A stretch of 64,000 bases of DNA from Straminergon stramineum (GCA_963920665.1 OY987267.1:8556001-8620000), one strand, 5' to 3'; positions 48,722 through 62,149 are shown, numbered from the stretch's first letter. The notes: generated by a model not told the origin, from the letters alone. Made by a program: numbers and translations.

Positions 48722-51700
48722 TCATTCCAGATAACAGGAGGAGAGATTATGGTTGAAGTGGTGGTGCGGCACCCACCACCTCCCTTTCTCATCCTGCTGG
48801 GCCTTCATCTTCTTCTGAAGACTCTCGGGCCTCACCCTGTCCGTGAGCTCCACCAAAAACACCACCCCCTGCAAGCTCTTCCTGCGGTCGATCACCTTGG
48901 ACACTTTGTAATGAGTCTTCTGGGAGTTTCGAGTTCGTACCTGCTTCGGATTCTCCGCCAGCTCGTCCGCCGTCGTCCTGCTGCTCCGCAGCTGCGCCTT
49001 GCTGGCACTTTGGGAAGACCCTCCTCTTTTGGTGGCTACTGCTTCGGCCGTGGCTTTCCTTTGTCCATGGGGCGTGTACAGGCTGTGTCGCCGAGCTGCT
49101 TGTTGCTTCACTTTCCTGGCAGGCTTGGCAGCTTGGCTTGGTTCCTCCCCAGTGCCTGAGGTCGGTGTAGACTCTGTTCGTCTTCGTGGTGTTGAAGGAG
49201 AGGAGGACGACCCCCTTCTGGGTCTTTTCATGGGAGACGGCCTTGTCAGCTCTAGCAACGCTCGATCATCCTCCGTGGTGCTGGTTGCACAAGGTCTTGG
49301 AATCTCAGAAGGTCTTGGACTCCCTGCTAGTACTGCAGATTCGTCCATATTGGGTGCTCTGCTTCTCTTGTTCGTTTTGGAAGGGGAAGCAACAGAATTA
49401 TGCAACTGATTGCTTGAACGGGTCTTGGCTCCAGCCCCTAAGACAGGGGCCGGCGTTCCTAGGACAGGAAGTAGGGCCGGAGCAACTGGGACTGCAGGGG
49501 TCTTGGCTGGGCCTATTGGGACTGGGGCTGCCCGGACTGCAGAAGGTTGCCGCTCTGGCGATCTCTCCATTTCGTGAGAGCGGAAGATGTGGGCTTTGAT
49601 AACGACGTTGTTCTCGGATGAGTCAACGACCTCCATCACCCAGAAATCGTCGGCGTGGAGGTTGTGGGAGCCCACGAAGTCTTTCCACCCCGGACCATCC
49701 ATGATGCGCTGGTTCGGTTTCCAACGCACTCTTTGCGCGTTGCCCTCCGTGTCCATCAACGTTAACTCCGTGGGAACAGATGGCAGCATTTCGGAACACA
49801 TATTTGACAAGAACTGCACACAAGCAGGAACGATGATTCAGCGAATCAGTAAGTGTCCAGCAGGCCAACTATGCATTCGTATGGATGTTCAATCGAGGAA
49901 ACCCCCAGCGTCAGGCTCATATGAATACCGGCATGTATGCTGTTCCTTAAAAGACAATTTATGCTAGCTTAAGCTGGGCAAACTCATAGGACAAAACAGA
50001 TTTAGCTCCGAAAGGACCAAGGATTCATGATTTAAAAATAACGAGTTCGATAGATCATATTGTGATAACAATAGAAATCAAATGAGATTGCAATTTACAG
50101 TGCATGTGTAGGTGAGAAATAAATAGAATGCAACAAAAAAACTTTCCCATTTGATCTACTCCCAATTGCTAGAAAAACATGAGGCCCAATTTGGACTTCT
50201 TGGTCCTTTACGGTTGAAGGAAGGGCGAACTCACACAACCGTGGGGTTCGGACATGCTGACTCGCCCAACCACAAGGGCATGGGGATTCTTGATGGTTTT
50301 CGAAAGCTCCGTAGCAATTGACAGAGCCCGCTGCTTCTGGGACTCTGTCACTCGGGGAGCATTAGACCTCGGGCTTTGGGTCTCTAGAGTTCTGATATCG
50401 CGACCCGGGCTATCTGTCGTAACAGGTTCTGACTTTGGGGGTGTCGATAGATCAAATTTTGGTACCTCTTTCCTTTTCCCACAATGGTTACAGTTTTCAG
50501 AAGTTTGGTGAGGACTCAGATCAGGTTCCAGCTTGACCAAACCTGGTATGAATAGAGGACTAGGCTGATCCTGTGCTGGGTTGTTGCTTTCAGCTCCCCT
50601 TAAAGGAACACCCTCCGCAGTTGCAGTTGGAGGAGGTGGAGCCTCCTCCTCCTGCAGTAGTTTTCCTGGTTGGGACTCAGCCTGGAGATTGTTCACTTCC
50701 TCCACATTGGACACAACTATGCCGCCTCCAACCATCAAAGATGCACGAATATCTGTCAAAACTCTAAGCTCCTCACACGGATTCTCAAACATAGCATCAT
50801 CGACTGATGCTGGAGTTCCGTCATGTCTTAGTGGGTTGTCAGTTGGATCCACATTACTTCTCCCATCCGCCCAGCCGTCATTCTGGCATGCTTCAACCCC
50901 CATAATTGTACCTTCCCTTTGAGTAATAGTACCCTCTGCTGCCTGAAGAGCACTGGTGCAGCTCGTCTTCATCTTCCTCTTCAACTTCTTCTGCCTCGCC
51001 TTTGCTAGGACAGCCTTCGCCAAGCGTACTTGTATCGAGTCCTCGGAGTCGTCGGATGATGGACTCATGCTCGAAGGATCCGCCTCATGACCCTAATATG
51101 CATTACAACATCAATGCTCAAGTACATTCAATATTTGGGCAACCAAAGTGAGCGGACAGTTAAAACCCTAAAGGATCAAGGATTCATGGTTAGAAAGGAC
51201 TCATTCAAATGATCATATTGTGAAAATAATAGAATTCAATTGGGACAAAATTATATAGTATGGGAATCAATGAAGAGCTTTGCATGCGTTCGTCAAAAAG
51301 TAAATACAATTAGACCAAAAAAGAATTTTCATTTGAACTTGAAGCTGCTAAAAACAACATGAGGCCCGCTTTGGAACTCTTGGTGGCGTAGGGGTTAAGG
51401 ATTTGCTGTTGCTTACCACTGGTTCGTTAGGGAACAGATGGTGCTTGTCTCTGAACAAGATCCTGTTATCATGGCTCCCGTTTTGACCCGAGGTGCCAGC
51501 AGTATGATGATGTGTGCCATTGGATTTCCCCTCTCGGTGAAGATGGGTTCCATTGGAGTCTAAGGGGGTATACTGATTCTCTGCACCACCACCTCCATTC
51601 ATGGAATTTGAGACCTGGTTTTCCTTACTGGTCGGTGAATCCCTTCTATTCCTCGGCTGTTGCGTGTCGAACTTCTCGATGCCAAATTTGTCGAATACGT

Positions 51701-52482
51701 TCGCATAGAATCTCTTCGGTGCAACGAGGCTGAGCATGATCCCATCTCCCGTCTCCAATTGGTAAGCAATTGAAAATTCCTTCCAACCAACTTTGAACCC
51801 GATGGTATTGAAAGTCATGAGCCATTCGCACCCCTGAGCCCCTACCAAGACGTACGTCTCTTTCTTGCTCAGGCCTATGTGATTTCTGATAAAAGAAGCA
51901 GGTATTTGCTGCACAAGCCCATGCACATCGTGATTAGAAGAGAGGTTCTCACATCTCGGATATCCTTCGGAAAAGGTAGGATAATTAGCACTACTATTGG
52001 TCTATGCTATGAGTGAAGAAGGTTACGGCCTAGGATTAACTAGAACTCACAATGACAAGCTCAATTTTCCGTTACTTAAGCTCAGCTTACCAATGTAGCA
52101 GGTCTAATCAAGGGGCAAGTTCTGTAAGGTTTCAAGTCCAAACTCTTATCAGGTTTCAAGTTGCAAATGAGAAGTCCAAGCTCAGTCAGCTTGCAAATTT
52201 CAGGGACTTCTTTGAGATGGCAACATATATGCCCATCCGAGGGTTAGAGGAGGGAAAAGGGAAAATACACTAACTGAAAACGTTCACAAATGAGGGAAAT
52301 AGCAAAGCATAGGAACAAACCAGATGACAATTTGTACTTGAGGGCGTAGAATGCTCGACTATTGTCTTGAAAAACCTCGGCACAGCGTGTGGCAAGTCCT
52401 TTCCATGAGTGGTTTGACAAACAACTCTGCACTCTGAGCACACCTCGTAAAGGGCTCCATCCTCAACAACACCCTTCCCCAT
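48722..52482 (-). CDS. Double-B3-domain DNA-binding protein
   Basis: Four exons (52321-52482, 51417-51908, 50235-51092, 48722-49813), all phase 0, give 867 residues. The N terminus has a Cys-rich 'CSECRVVC'. The first B3 domain spans exons 1-2: 'FFKTIVEHS', 'QIPASFIRNHIG', 'GFKVGWKEFS', 'YQLETGDG'. After a long polar linker, the second B3 spans exons 3-4: 'HALVVGRVSMSEPHGCFLS', then 'GPGWKDFVGSHNLHADDFW'. The rest of exon 4 is Pro/Ser/Arg-rich and basic, with 'YKVSKVIDRR' near the end that recalls a chromodomain strand (weak). B3 domains bind DNA in plant transcription factors of the REM, ARF and VAL types; this layout is closest to REM-like proteins. The exon 1 donor GTTTGT is weak but keeps phase and B3 spacing. 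Confidence 0.82.
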
Positions 52483-53700
52483 CCCACTTCAAACTGAGTT
52501 CCACGCCAGCTCTTCTTCTTTTGCGATCACTACTGATCCAAAGGTGAAGCTCCTATCTGGACAAACCCTCGGCCCAGTAAATAAGTGAGTTTACGCTTCA
52601 AACACAGCATACACAACTCTTGAACAACAAATGTACACCCCCGTAAATTTGAACGCCACGTTGTTGCAGGCCATGATCGAGAACCTAAGCTCATTGAGCA
52701 CTCGCTTAATACTCAATCCCAATGGAAAAACAGCCATATCTCCCCATTCCATTGGCATCACACTTCGAAACCCCATCAAAGTTGGTTACCATATCCAGGA
52801 TCAGGTAAAGCTTGCTATAACGAATCCAGTTGTAATCAGATCAAGCTTCAAAAATCAAACTGTTGCAACATCCAATCTTTAACACCCACTCTTAATGTTC
52901 ATGATGAAGAACCTACCCTCTCTCTTATCACTCCCTTACGAAGTCAAATCACAATGTAAGAAATCACTCATCTCCGCATTCCACGATCACAATCAACAAT
53001 GCGCAAGACCGCTCCTCGCGTCAAACATCTCACAACAAAAACTCTTATTCCGAGAATGGGTTGCCTTAAACAGAGCCAAACTGTAATAGAACGAAACAAA
53101 AAGGGTTGCCCAGACACGAATTGCACTTACAGACAACTCCAAAGCAAACCTCCTGCAAATTACAAAAACAGAACTGACTCTCTTTCTCTTTCTCTCTGTC
53201 TCTCTCTCTCTCTCACCTCGAAAATGACGACGCTCTCTTTCCGTGGCTGCTCTTTCAAAACCCCATCCCCCCTCCTCCTCCCCTCTGTCACAATTCTTGG
53301 AGACGCCGCTCCAGATTGCACCACCACCATAACCCCCCTTTTCCCACCCCACACAAGAAATCAAAAAACCTCGCCATCCGACTCTTCTCCTCCCCGCTCT
53401 TGATCACAAAGCATTTGTCGCAATGAAATCAAAACCCAATCCTCATTCGATCAACTCTGTGAATTTCTTTTGATAAAACCCAACGCGACAACCCTCTCCA
53501 CAAGCGAGAGTTTGCCTTAACTGTCGGAGAAAGCGATAGTCGCACTGTGATGAGTTTGTACAAGCAAGCAAGAAAGAAGGAAAGGAAGAAAAAAATGAGA
53601 ATCGAAAAGAAACAAATCTGCTACAAAGTACGAAAAGAATCCCCAAGTCTGGAAGGAAGTTAAGCTTAAGCTTAGCAGTCTTCGAGAGTGGAATCGTGAA
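52483..53700. other. 5' flank of the B3 gene
   Basis: Upstream of the ATG at 52,482. It contains the polypyrimidine tract at 53,180-53,217 and a C-rich, T-rich stretch to about 53,400. Overlapping ORFs on both strands here are low-complexity and not supported as genes. Confidence 0.45.
53180..53217 (-). promoter_or_regulatory. GA-repeat tract upstream of the B3 gene
   Basis: On the minus strand this is a run of GA dinucleotides with a few interruptions, about 0.7 kb upstream of the B3 start codon. GA tracts of this kind are bound by plant BPC (GAGA-binding) proteins and are common in promoters and 5' UTRs. A regulatory role here is inference. Confidence 0.4.
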
Positions 53701-54180
53701 ACCTAAGAACGAGGCTCCGTTTTCGTATTGCAGATGCGACTACGGTACTGTAGTGCATGCTTTTGCATTACCAGTATGTTGATACAGTACTTACTAGTGA
53801 ATGGTAATTTACTAGTGAAGTAGTGATGGGATGCTATGGTATGTGTTATGGGTCTTGTTCATTTGCTTTACTTTACCTCTGGGTGTCAGTGTCTGTAGTA
53901 ATTGTACTGTTGGATTGACTTACAAGAAACCTCACATAAAAGCCTCATATAAGTTAATACATACTTGTTGCATATATTACATTATGTATTACCGTACTTG
54001 AAGGTCACTTTCGGCATAAATTTAAGTCAATTTTTATTTTCTTTAAAGTGCCACATGTCATCTTGGGAATGGTGTGAGGTGACATAACCCTCGAGAATCT
54101 GACTTGGAAATTCAAATTTGAAGCCTGAGTGTCAATATAGATCTTCATGTGTGGTATATTATCCCTATAATGCTAGGCTA
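53701..54180. other. Intergenic DNA
   Basis: Right of the B3 gene the sequence becomes AT-rich. No feature is recognised in this stretch. Confidence 0.5.
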
Positions 54181-54400
54181 GTCATCCTGAAAATTGTCTT
54201 TTTTTGATTTGGTGTGAATCGTTTGTTTAAAAAATCCAGGAGCATTCATTGAAAAACAAACTATTATGCAATCTTTCCATCTTAATACAAAATTCCAAGG
54301 ATGAACATGTGCACTTGTGTCTTACATAGATTCTCTATCATCTATCTAACACTTAGAATATATCCTCAATGATGTTACAAGGTTAAATATAGTGTCACAA
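54180..54400. repeat. Paralogous empty site of the solo-LTR insertion
   Basis: The stretch through 'ATACAAAATTCCAAGGATGA' then ACATGTGC matches the left flank of the solo LTR (to 22,248). Directly after a single CATGT it continues into sequence resembling the right flank (from 23,526). It therefore looks like a related copy of the same repeat without the LTR. Confidence 0.65.
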
Positions 54401-55477
54401 AATTTTGTCTTGTTTTTGTCCCTATAGATTATGGTCATGTTTTCATTCTTTTATTCATCTAAACACAAAATTGGATGTAGTTGAAGAATTTGAACCAGTC
54501 TTTAAATGTTCAGACTTCATTGTTTGAAGGTTCAAGTATTTTGTAAAGGGGCATATTCTTCCTTTTGTAAAGAAGAAAATTTAAGGTGTACTAGTCATTG
54601 TTTATATTTTGCTAATGTAAATTGATGTATACATAGTATGATACTTGTAAGCTATTAGATCACCTTGCCTTGTATATTATGTTCTAGTTAAATGTGGAAT
54701 TTTAGGCCATGAAAGCCCTTAAAAATGTAATATTAATGTTCTTGGTTCTACCTAATAGTATTGTTACATTTGATTTGACACTATAGACTATGCAACCAAA
54801 ATTGATGAATAAATTATATATACAATGTAATTGCATTCTACCATACACCAATTTTTATAATGCATTCAAGGTATGTAGAAATGCTTAATTTGAACTTATT
54901 TAGCAACAAAATTTTGATATTAGAACCAATATTTGTACTTATATATTCAACCTTTTTTGCCATAGCAAATTCATAACCTTTGCAAAAATTTGTAGGCAAT
55001 TTTCACCCCACAATTTGTTTAAAATACACATACAAAAAGTTTTAAAATGGAATTTTTAATCCCTTAAAAATTGATTTGAGGTTTTGGATATAAAAATTTA
55101 AAAGAATCCTAAAATAATATGATTATAATAAATATAATTTGTGAGGTTCTAAAGACTTGCACTAAATTTTTTGAAGATTACTTCAATTGTCATCAATGAG
55201 ATCTCTAAATTAAAAACATAAAATGCACTACAATGTGCATTATATCTAGTGTAAACCTATAGATTCTTTCATATTTTTTAAATTTGTTTTTTTCGATAGA
55301 TTGTCACGTAGCTCAAATAGGATTGGGCTCCCTAAATTTCTCTTCTATCCTAAGTTCTATGTGCACTCACTACGGGGATTTTCTTAGATTTATTATAATA
55401 TTGCCTTGTATTGCATTGTGACAATAACCCTTGCATACTAGAGCTTGCACATTTTTTACTTTGAAAATCCTAACTAT
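54401..55477. other. AT-rich intergenic DNA
   Basis: Nothing definable; no ORF of note. Confidence 0.55.
55475..55477. repeat. MITE target-site duplication TAT, left
   Basis: TAT directly precedes the CACTA end of the MITE. The same three bases follow its TAGTG end at 55,683-55,685. Confidence 0.65.
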
Positions 55478-55682
55478 CACTAGAAGAAAACAATGTTGAA
55501 TTCAACATAACTTAGCTGACATGAAAATCTGAAAACTGCTAGAAAATGCAGTTTCTACGTTGGCTGCAATGCAATTTTCTAAGAATTGCATTGCAGCCAA
55601 CATAGAAACTGTGATTTCCGACAGTTTTTAGAGTTTTGCATCAGCTAAGTTATGTTGAACTCAACACCATTTTCTTCTAGTG
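55478..55682. mobile_element. CACTA-type MITE, 205 bp
   Basis: The element begins CACTAGAAGAAAA and ends with its reverse complement TTTTCTTCTAGTG. The two halves are imperfect inverted repeats of about 100 bases, so the whole can fold into one hairpin. The CACTA...TAGTG termini and a 3-bp target duplication (TAT) are the hallmarks of the CACTA (En/Spm) superfamily. It has no coding capacity and would be mobilised in trans. Confidence 0.8.
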
Positions 55683-55685
55683 TAT
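55683..55685. repeat. MITE target-site duplication TAT, right
   Basis: Matches 55,475-55,477 on the other side of the CACTA element. Confidence 0.65.
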
Positions 55686-55727
55686 TAATTTACATTTCAC
55701 ATTCCTTAACATTTGAAGGCCAATCTC

Positions 55728-55813
55728 CTTTAACCCCTAAAAGACCATAAGGCCACTGGGTGGCTTCTATAAAACTATTCTTTGCACCCTTTGTCCTTAG
55801 GGGTTAAAAAAAC
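55728..55813. repeat. Short inverted repeat
   Basis: Begins TTTAACCCCTAA and ends TTAGGGGTTAAA, about 86 bp in total. The termini are similar to, but not the same as, those of the 42.4-42.9 kb elements. Possible small MITE or hairpin. Confidence 0.55.
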
Positions 55814-56538
55814 AATTCTAAAAACTCTATCATCTAAAGATTCTATTATTTTTCAATTTTTTGTATGAATTCAATCATCAATGTATCTTTAAGCTAGATG
55901 ATGGGAGCATGTTTCTTCAAAATTTCAATGTGAAAATCTAACCAATTGTAAGATCACAATGTTTAAACTTCAACATCAAGTTTTCGTAGTCCTAGCTATA
56001 GATACAGAAAAAATACTTCATTAAATGAGAATTGGACTAAATAGAAGAATAAAAATTCCCTCCAGTTCTTGGCAATGGGGAATTCGTTGAATTGCGCCAC
56101 TACAACAGTGTTGATGTGGTCAGGTGTCATCCATCTCTGAATTTTTTTGAATTTTAGGACAATTTATTTATTTTATTTTTATAGTATTTATGACAATGGA
56201 TAGCAGTGAGCCGTGCCCTCACTACTGCTGGAACAACATTGAGATTAGGCTTGGAATAACCCCATATTTCTACAAATCTCATCTAATGTTTTTGGGACAT
56301 TAGAACTAATCATAGTGTTTTCTAGTCTTTACTCTGCACACAAAGTGGGTTTGGAGAAAAAAATTCAAATTTTTATTTTTAATAATTTTAAAAATACAAG
56401 GTTCGATTTGGTGTGATTAAGAACACAAAATAATTAGGATAATTCCAATTTTTTTTAAGATGTTCCAAACAATATGCTAATAATTTTAATTGTTAAATTT
56501 CAAAAATTGACACATATATAAAATTTTTTTATAGGATT
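55814..56538. other. AT-rich intergenic DNA
   Basis: No coding signal or repeat recognised. Confidence 0.5.
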
Positions 56539-57107
56539 TGTAGAATACTGATTAGTATTTTTTGTTATAAATTTTTTGTTAATTTCTATGTGTTTTTTAT
56601 TGATTTTGATTGGTTGTTTTTGAATATGGTATCTTAATTGTGTGTTTTAATGGGCTGATTGACTTCCAATTTGGTGTGTTTTTGGATGGAGAATGAATGA
56701 TGAATGAAGGTTGAATGTGTATGTGTTGATTTGGATGGGTGGTTTTCTAATTGGAATGGTCTAGCTTTCCAGCCAAGTTCCAAGTTTTCTAATCTATAAT
56801 CCAAATGGGGTGCTGATTTAGTCCAAGTCAGATTCTTAAATGGTGTGTATGTCAAGTCTAGTTGGATGTTTTGAGAGTTAATTCCAATTTGGGATTTTGT
56901 TTGTGTATGGCAGTTGCCTTGTAGTTCCAATTTGGTAGTTAGATGTAGGTTGGGTTGTCTCTCCCAAATTGGTAACCACCAAGTTTGAAATTCCTATTTG
57001 GTCTGTGATTTTGGTCATTTTTCTTACCGTCTGTTGAATGAAGTCCAATCGTGTCCCAGCTTGGTGAAGTTGTGTATTTCTTTGTTTTGGAAGTGTTTCC
57101 AAATTGG

Positions 57108-57142
<35 letters not shown>

Positions 57143-57884
57143 ATTTGATTAGATGTGTGATGTCGGAATGTTTTTGGACTTTGTGTTAAGGTCCTGGTTG
57201 GAGATGTTTTCTATTTGGAGAAGTTTGTGTGAAATGAAGTGAGAAGACAAAGTGGAGATAGATGGAAGCTGTGAAGTAAGTAAGTGAGAACCTAATTGAA
57301 AATGTTAGAGTGACAGAAAGTAAGTATTCCAATTAGGAAAGAAAATAATAATAATAATAATGAAAATAGAGAGAGAGAGAGAAAGATATGAGAAAAAGAG
57401 ATGAGACAGTGAGTGGAAAAATTAAAAATATATTTTATGTAGCAGTGATTTGATCACCATCTAATTTATCAAAAAAAAATTACCTACCGAATTGATATTG
57501 TGAGTATGTGTGCAATATTATGTGGTGAGATTTGTGGTGAATTAAGTGTGAAAGTAGATGTTGAAGTGATGGAGAATAATTTGTGTCCAGTCCAAATTGG
57601 ATTTGATGATGATTTATGTTATGTGAATGTTTCCAAATAGGAAGTCTATTTGATGGAATGTGACTTGTACTAATTTAAGTCTGTATCCAAAATGGATTTG
57701 CAATATCATTGTAGTTATGTTTTGGGGTATGGAATTCCAAGTTGGGTTATTGAATAAGTCAAGATATTTGATTTTAGATATAGAACCTATTAGCATAGAA
57801 ATATCCTACTTGACCGTCTCCCTTGGAACGAACTTATTGTACTAATAGGATAGTTTCCAATTCGGTCATTATCCTTCTTCAACA
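56539..57884 (+). mobile_element. LTR, copy 2 (1,346 bp)
   Basis: Same ends (TGTAGAATAC...TTCAACA) and similar sequence to the solo LTR at 22,249-23,520. The right-hand 250 bp are the best conserved. It carries a TG microsatellite expansion at 57,109-57,139 and an AAT/GA-rich tract near 57,345-57,385, which explain part of its extra length. Flanks are GGATT and AGATC, so no exact target duplication is left. No internal region or second LTR adjoins, so it too is probably a solo LTR. Confidence 0.75.
57109..57139. repeat. TG microsatellite within LTR copy 2
   Basis: About 15 uninterrupted TG dinucleotides. Absent from LTR copy 1 at the matching place. Confidence 0.9.
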
Positions 57885-60800
57885 AGATCCAATTTGGTCA
57901 GTTTGGACTTTCTACTCCTTTTATCTGAAAATGTGTACAGATTTGAAAGAGAGTTTTTTTATCATTTTAAAAAATGAAAAAATACTACATTTGACTTAGA
58001 TTCCAATACAACTAAGGGGGAGGTAAAGAAGATTCATTCATCTTCTTAGAAAATTTTCCCCCTAAAATTGTATTTTTTGCCTATTAAGTTGATCATTTAA
58101 AATTGTTATAATCTAAAATTCCAACAATCAATATTTTCCACAATTAATTCCATCCATACTAGAAAAAATAGTCTTTATTCTTGTACACTGAAAACTGAGA
58201 AAATTCAAGGACATTCATGTGTAAAAAAATATCAAAGTAGGACAATTCATTGAAAACCTCCATTGTCAAAAAGTTTTTAGGCCTTAAGGGGGTAAAGTGG
58301 ACAAAACTAATACACATGGGATATTTTCATCACTATGCATGCCATTGTTGTCGAAGCCACCAAGGTCAATAAGGTAGAAAGAGTACAATTTCTAGAGTAG
58401 GGAATCACTACTAGATTTATTTATCTCTATACCTTTATATCTTTCCTTCATTGTTTGTCATGATTTTTGAAAAAAATTCTGATTTTCAATGTGAAGAAAT
58501 ATAATAGGATTCAAAGTATACTTTTAAAGCATGGCCATGTTAATGTTCATTGAATCCTTTTTCAACTAATATAAAGACACCCAAAAGTACCCTTTTTCTA
58601 TTGTACATAGCTACCATCCTAGATTGGTCAAATTTTTACATTTTCTTGTTGAAAAATGAAATGAGGTTTGAATGCACCAAAAATGCAACATTTGAATTTT
58701 GTATGCACAAGTTTCGTAGGGTCAAAGTTTTTTTGGTAGATGTTCTGAAAATTGTTTCTTGAATGATAGATACATATTGATTAACAATATGTATATAGTA
58801 TGAGAATCTATTGAAGTGGTACTTTTAGACACATTAGCATTGGTCACTATAGGACCATTAGTTTTGGTTGAAGGGTGACAAGTTGATATTGACCATTTAT
58901 CACTACCCCCCTCCCTCCAAACTTCTTCATGTTTGGAAAGACTAAATGATACAACAAAATAGAAACTACATTTTAGTGTTCATTTTTAATTGTATTTATT
59001 ATTTATTTCATGTCAAAAGCATCATCTAGGATGTGTAATTACAAATGTAAGGTGATGGATGAATATATCTTTTGTATCACACCTAGGTAATAAATGTAAA
59101 TTGATTATACAATTTAATGCACAAAATGAATATTGAATTGATCAAAAATTGTTCTTCTACGATTAATTATTTCTCTATGGAGATAGATACAAATAATTAT
59201 GTAGTGAAGTCTATTACATTTCTTAAATGTATTACATGCACAAATTTGAAAAATCATAATTAATATCAATTCTAGCATTTAAGATCAAAGAATTGTTAAT
59301 TTCAATAAATTTTTAATAAATTTTTTTATTATAATTAAATATTTTATTTTAAATCAATTACAAGTATTGTACAATGTATACATGTGAAAAAATAAATACA
59401 TCAAATTTCACATTAAAAGTAGGGATGTTGCTATAATGTCTAATATGTCAATAATATATGATTTCATTATCATATGAAACTATGCTTAGAAAGAGACTAT
59501 TTAGTTCTAAAAAAGAATCATGTATTCATTAAGATTTAGAATTGACATATAAACTTTCTTAGTGGATACAATTCTACATACCTTTTTCATGCTATGAGCA
59601 ATCAATAGTGACCTTTTGGAATTTAAACAATAATTTTTGTGCATATTGTGTTTCACTTTCATGATAATTTTGAAAGAATTATTTTAATGAATTTTTAATT
59701 ATCAAGTGAAAATATAAAGTTTAACTTCTAAAACCTTCAATTTTGCATTCATAACCAGTGGCATAATTTTCAGGTGAATATAGGTGATATTTAAAAGATT
59801 TTGGAATTTATAACCTTTTTCTAAAATCCTTTTCAAAATAAACTCTAACAAAAACCTCATTGTGAAATAATACAAATATAAATCAAGAATCAAAAGATGA
59901 GATGATTCCTTTAGACCTAACCTGTCTGTATATTCTAGTTCAAATTTTAAATGAATTTTCATTCTAAATATAGAATTGAATCAATGAATTCTTAGACCTA
60001 TATATAGATTTCTTTTTTTCTTTTGAAAAAATTTTAAACCTTCAAATTGAAAATTCAATATTATTTTTTTATTAATTTATTAATTTTTTATGTATAGGTA
60101 TTCACCTATTGAAAAATGAATTTTGGGTACTAAATTTTTATTTAATAAAAAAACTTATCATACTATTAAATAAAAATTGAAAAATGTAATCATTTAAAAA
60201 AATAAAATTCTTGGTAGGTTTGCTAATTTCAAAGATAACCAAATTTTAGAAGCAAATAGAAATCAAAAGGCCAATATAAAATCTATAAGCATGAAAATAT
60301 TTGAGTTTTTTGACCTTTGTTAATGATTACATCATTTTAGATACAATATTATTATTTACCCTCCTTGAACTTTCAATAAAAATCAACCACTTGGGAACAA
60401 AGTGAAGCAGAAGTGGTCACAAGTGAGTTTTGCAAGAGCCATAAAGGCCATAATAATAGTCTACATGTTTTGCATGAATTGAAGGTTATTGCTAAATCTC
60501 AACTAGGAGGTTTGTTGTTCTCTTTGCTCTAGTGAAGACCAATTTTAATGTGTTGAAATCTTGGAATTATAAATTATAAATATTTAAAATTAAGTGATTC
60601 AGTCACTTATAAATTTGAAAAAAATCATAGGTTATGAAATTAAAAAATATATATTTTTAAATATTAATGTATAGAATTTGTAAGCAAGTGACTTCTAAAT
60701 TGTATAAATTATCCTAGATGAAAGTTTATTTAATTTAAAGACTTCTAGTATTAAACTAAGTTTTTAGATTATTGGGTCAACTCAACTATTTATACTAATT

Positions 60801-62140
60801 TCTTAAGAACTAGATATTGAACTTTCCATCAACAGATGAATCTTGGAGAGGAAACTACTAGTGCATTTCAAGATCCATAAGCTTTGAAGAAGTCTTTTTA
60901 GAGGGGATATTATTTTTTCTTATAGTGGGCCATTAGATATTTAATTTTCTAATCCCACCCTTTTGAACATGTCCTTATAGCTATTTTAATTCTCCAAATT
61001 TTTTTAGGATTTAGAATATGTTAAGTATTATTCTTACTTTTTTCCCATCCACTTTGTCTTGGACACTATCTATTGTAATGACAAAACCATCTGATCTAGT
61101 TTCCCTACCCCCCTTCCCTCAAGGAAAAATGGGAACCGTTGATCAAGGGATCAACCCACTGCCCTTGTCATTGATTTAGTTTTTTTAGGGGGAAAAAGGA
61201 AAATGAGAACTCTCAACAATGATGAGGTGAACATTCATGCCTAGCCCCCATCATCAATGAGTTTATAAAAAAAACAAGCCCCCCTCCTCTGTCGTTGATC
61301 GAAATACGGATACAAAATATGGACACTAAAATCTGGATATAACATAGGATATGGAATGTGAATATATTGTATAGAATATAGACATACAGATATGGGCATA
61401 CAATATACATACGGAAATCCCATAATCCCATATTGATTGCAAGGGGGATTGTCTGGAAAAAATATAAGAGGGTGGGAGTAGGGCCAGGGGTGAGTTGGAA
61501 AAAATAATTAATCTAAAAATTAGTCAGATTGAATACCCATGAACTATTTGTCCAAAAGACAACCCCATTATTAAACTACTTTTACTTTGAATGAGTTTTT
61601 CTTCTACTTGTCCCTCACTATTTACTCAAAAGACAATACCACTAACATCATAAGAAAAATGAATGCAAATATATAATTTGTAGTCCCACTTTTTATATAT
61701 AAAAAATAACAAATACTCCTTTTGTTTTTGAAAAAGCCCCATCTTTTCTTTGTATTTTACAAAGGGAATACAATCCTTTTTTAGAAACAAAGGGAGTACA
61801 AAAATAAAATTCCAATAGAAAATATTACAATACATTCAGAAAGTTGCCTAAATTCCAATGAAAAAAATGAAGAGACAATATAATACACCCCCCCCCCACA
61901 CACACACCCTAATTCTTTATAGTATGAACCTATAACAATCATGTCATCTTGTAACATGCAACAATACAAGCCAAAAAGAAAAAGGTGATAGAATCAAAAT
62001 ACATGTATCCAAGACAATCATGTCATCATTGAAATTGCAACAATGCAAGCTATAAAGAAAGAGGTGACAATATTAAAACACTAGTCTTGTGGTTGAAGCT
62101 TACATTCATTGGTTTGAACTATCTTTTTGAAAAGTTGCAA
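57885..62140. other. AT-rich intergenic DNA
   Basis: No gene is seen in over 4 kb. Between about 59,000 and 60,800 the sequence is extremely AT-rich. C and G homopolymer runs appear near 61,890. ORFs are short and without motifs. Confidence 0.55.
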
Positions 62141-62149
62141 GTAGTTATA

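Noticed and set aside
48999..49599. Long plus-strand ORFs opposite the B3 C terminus
   Set aside because: They mirror the Pro/Ser/Arg-rich B3 coding exon on the minus strand and show no domain.
52999..53403. 134-codon plus-strand ORF in the B3 upstream region
   Set aside because: Largely a translation of the CT tract and C-rich leader; no motif, and it more likely belongs to the promoter or 5' UTR of the B3 gene.
59000..60800. Organelle-derived or matrix-attachment segment because of extreme AT content
   Set aside because: No organellar gene or tRNA is visible, and AT content alone does not support a specific function.
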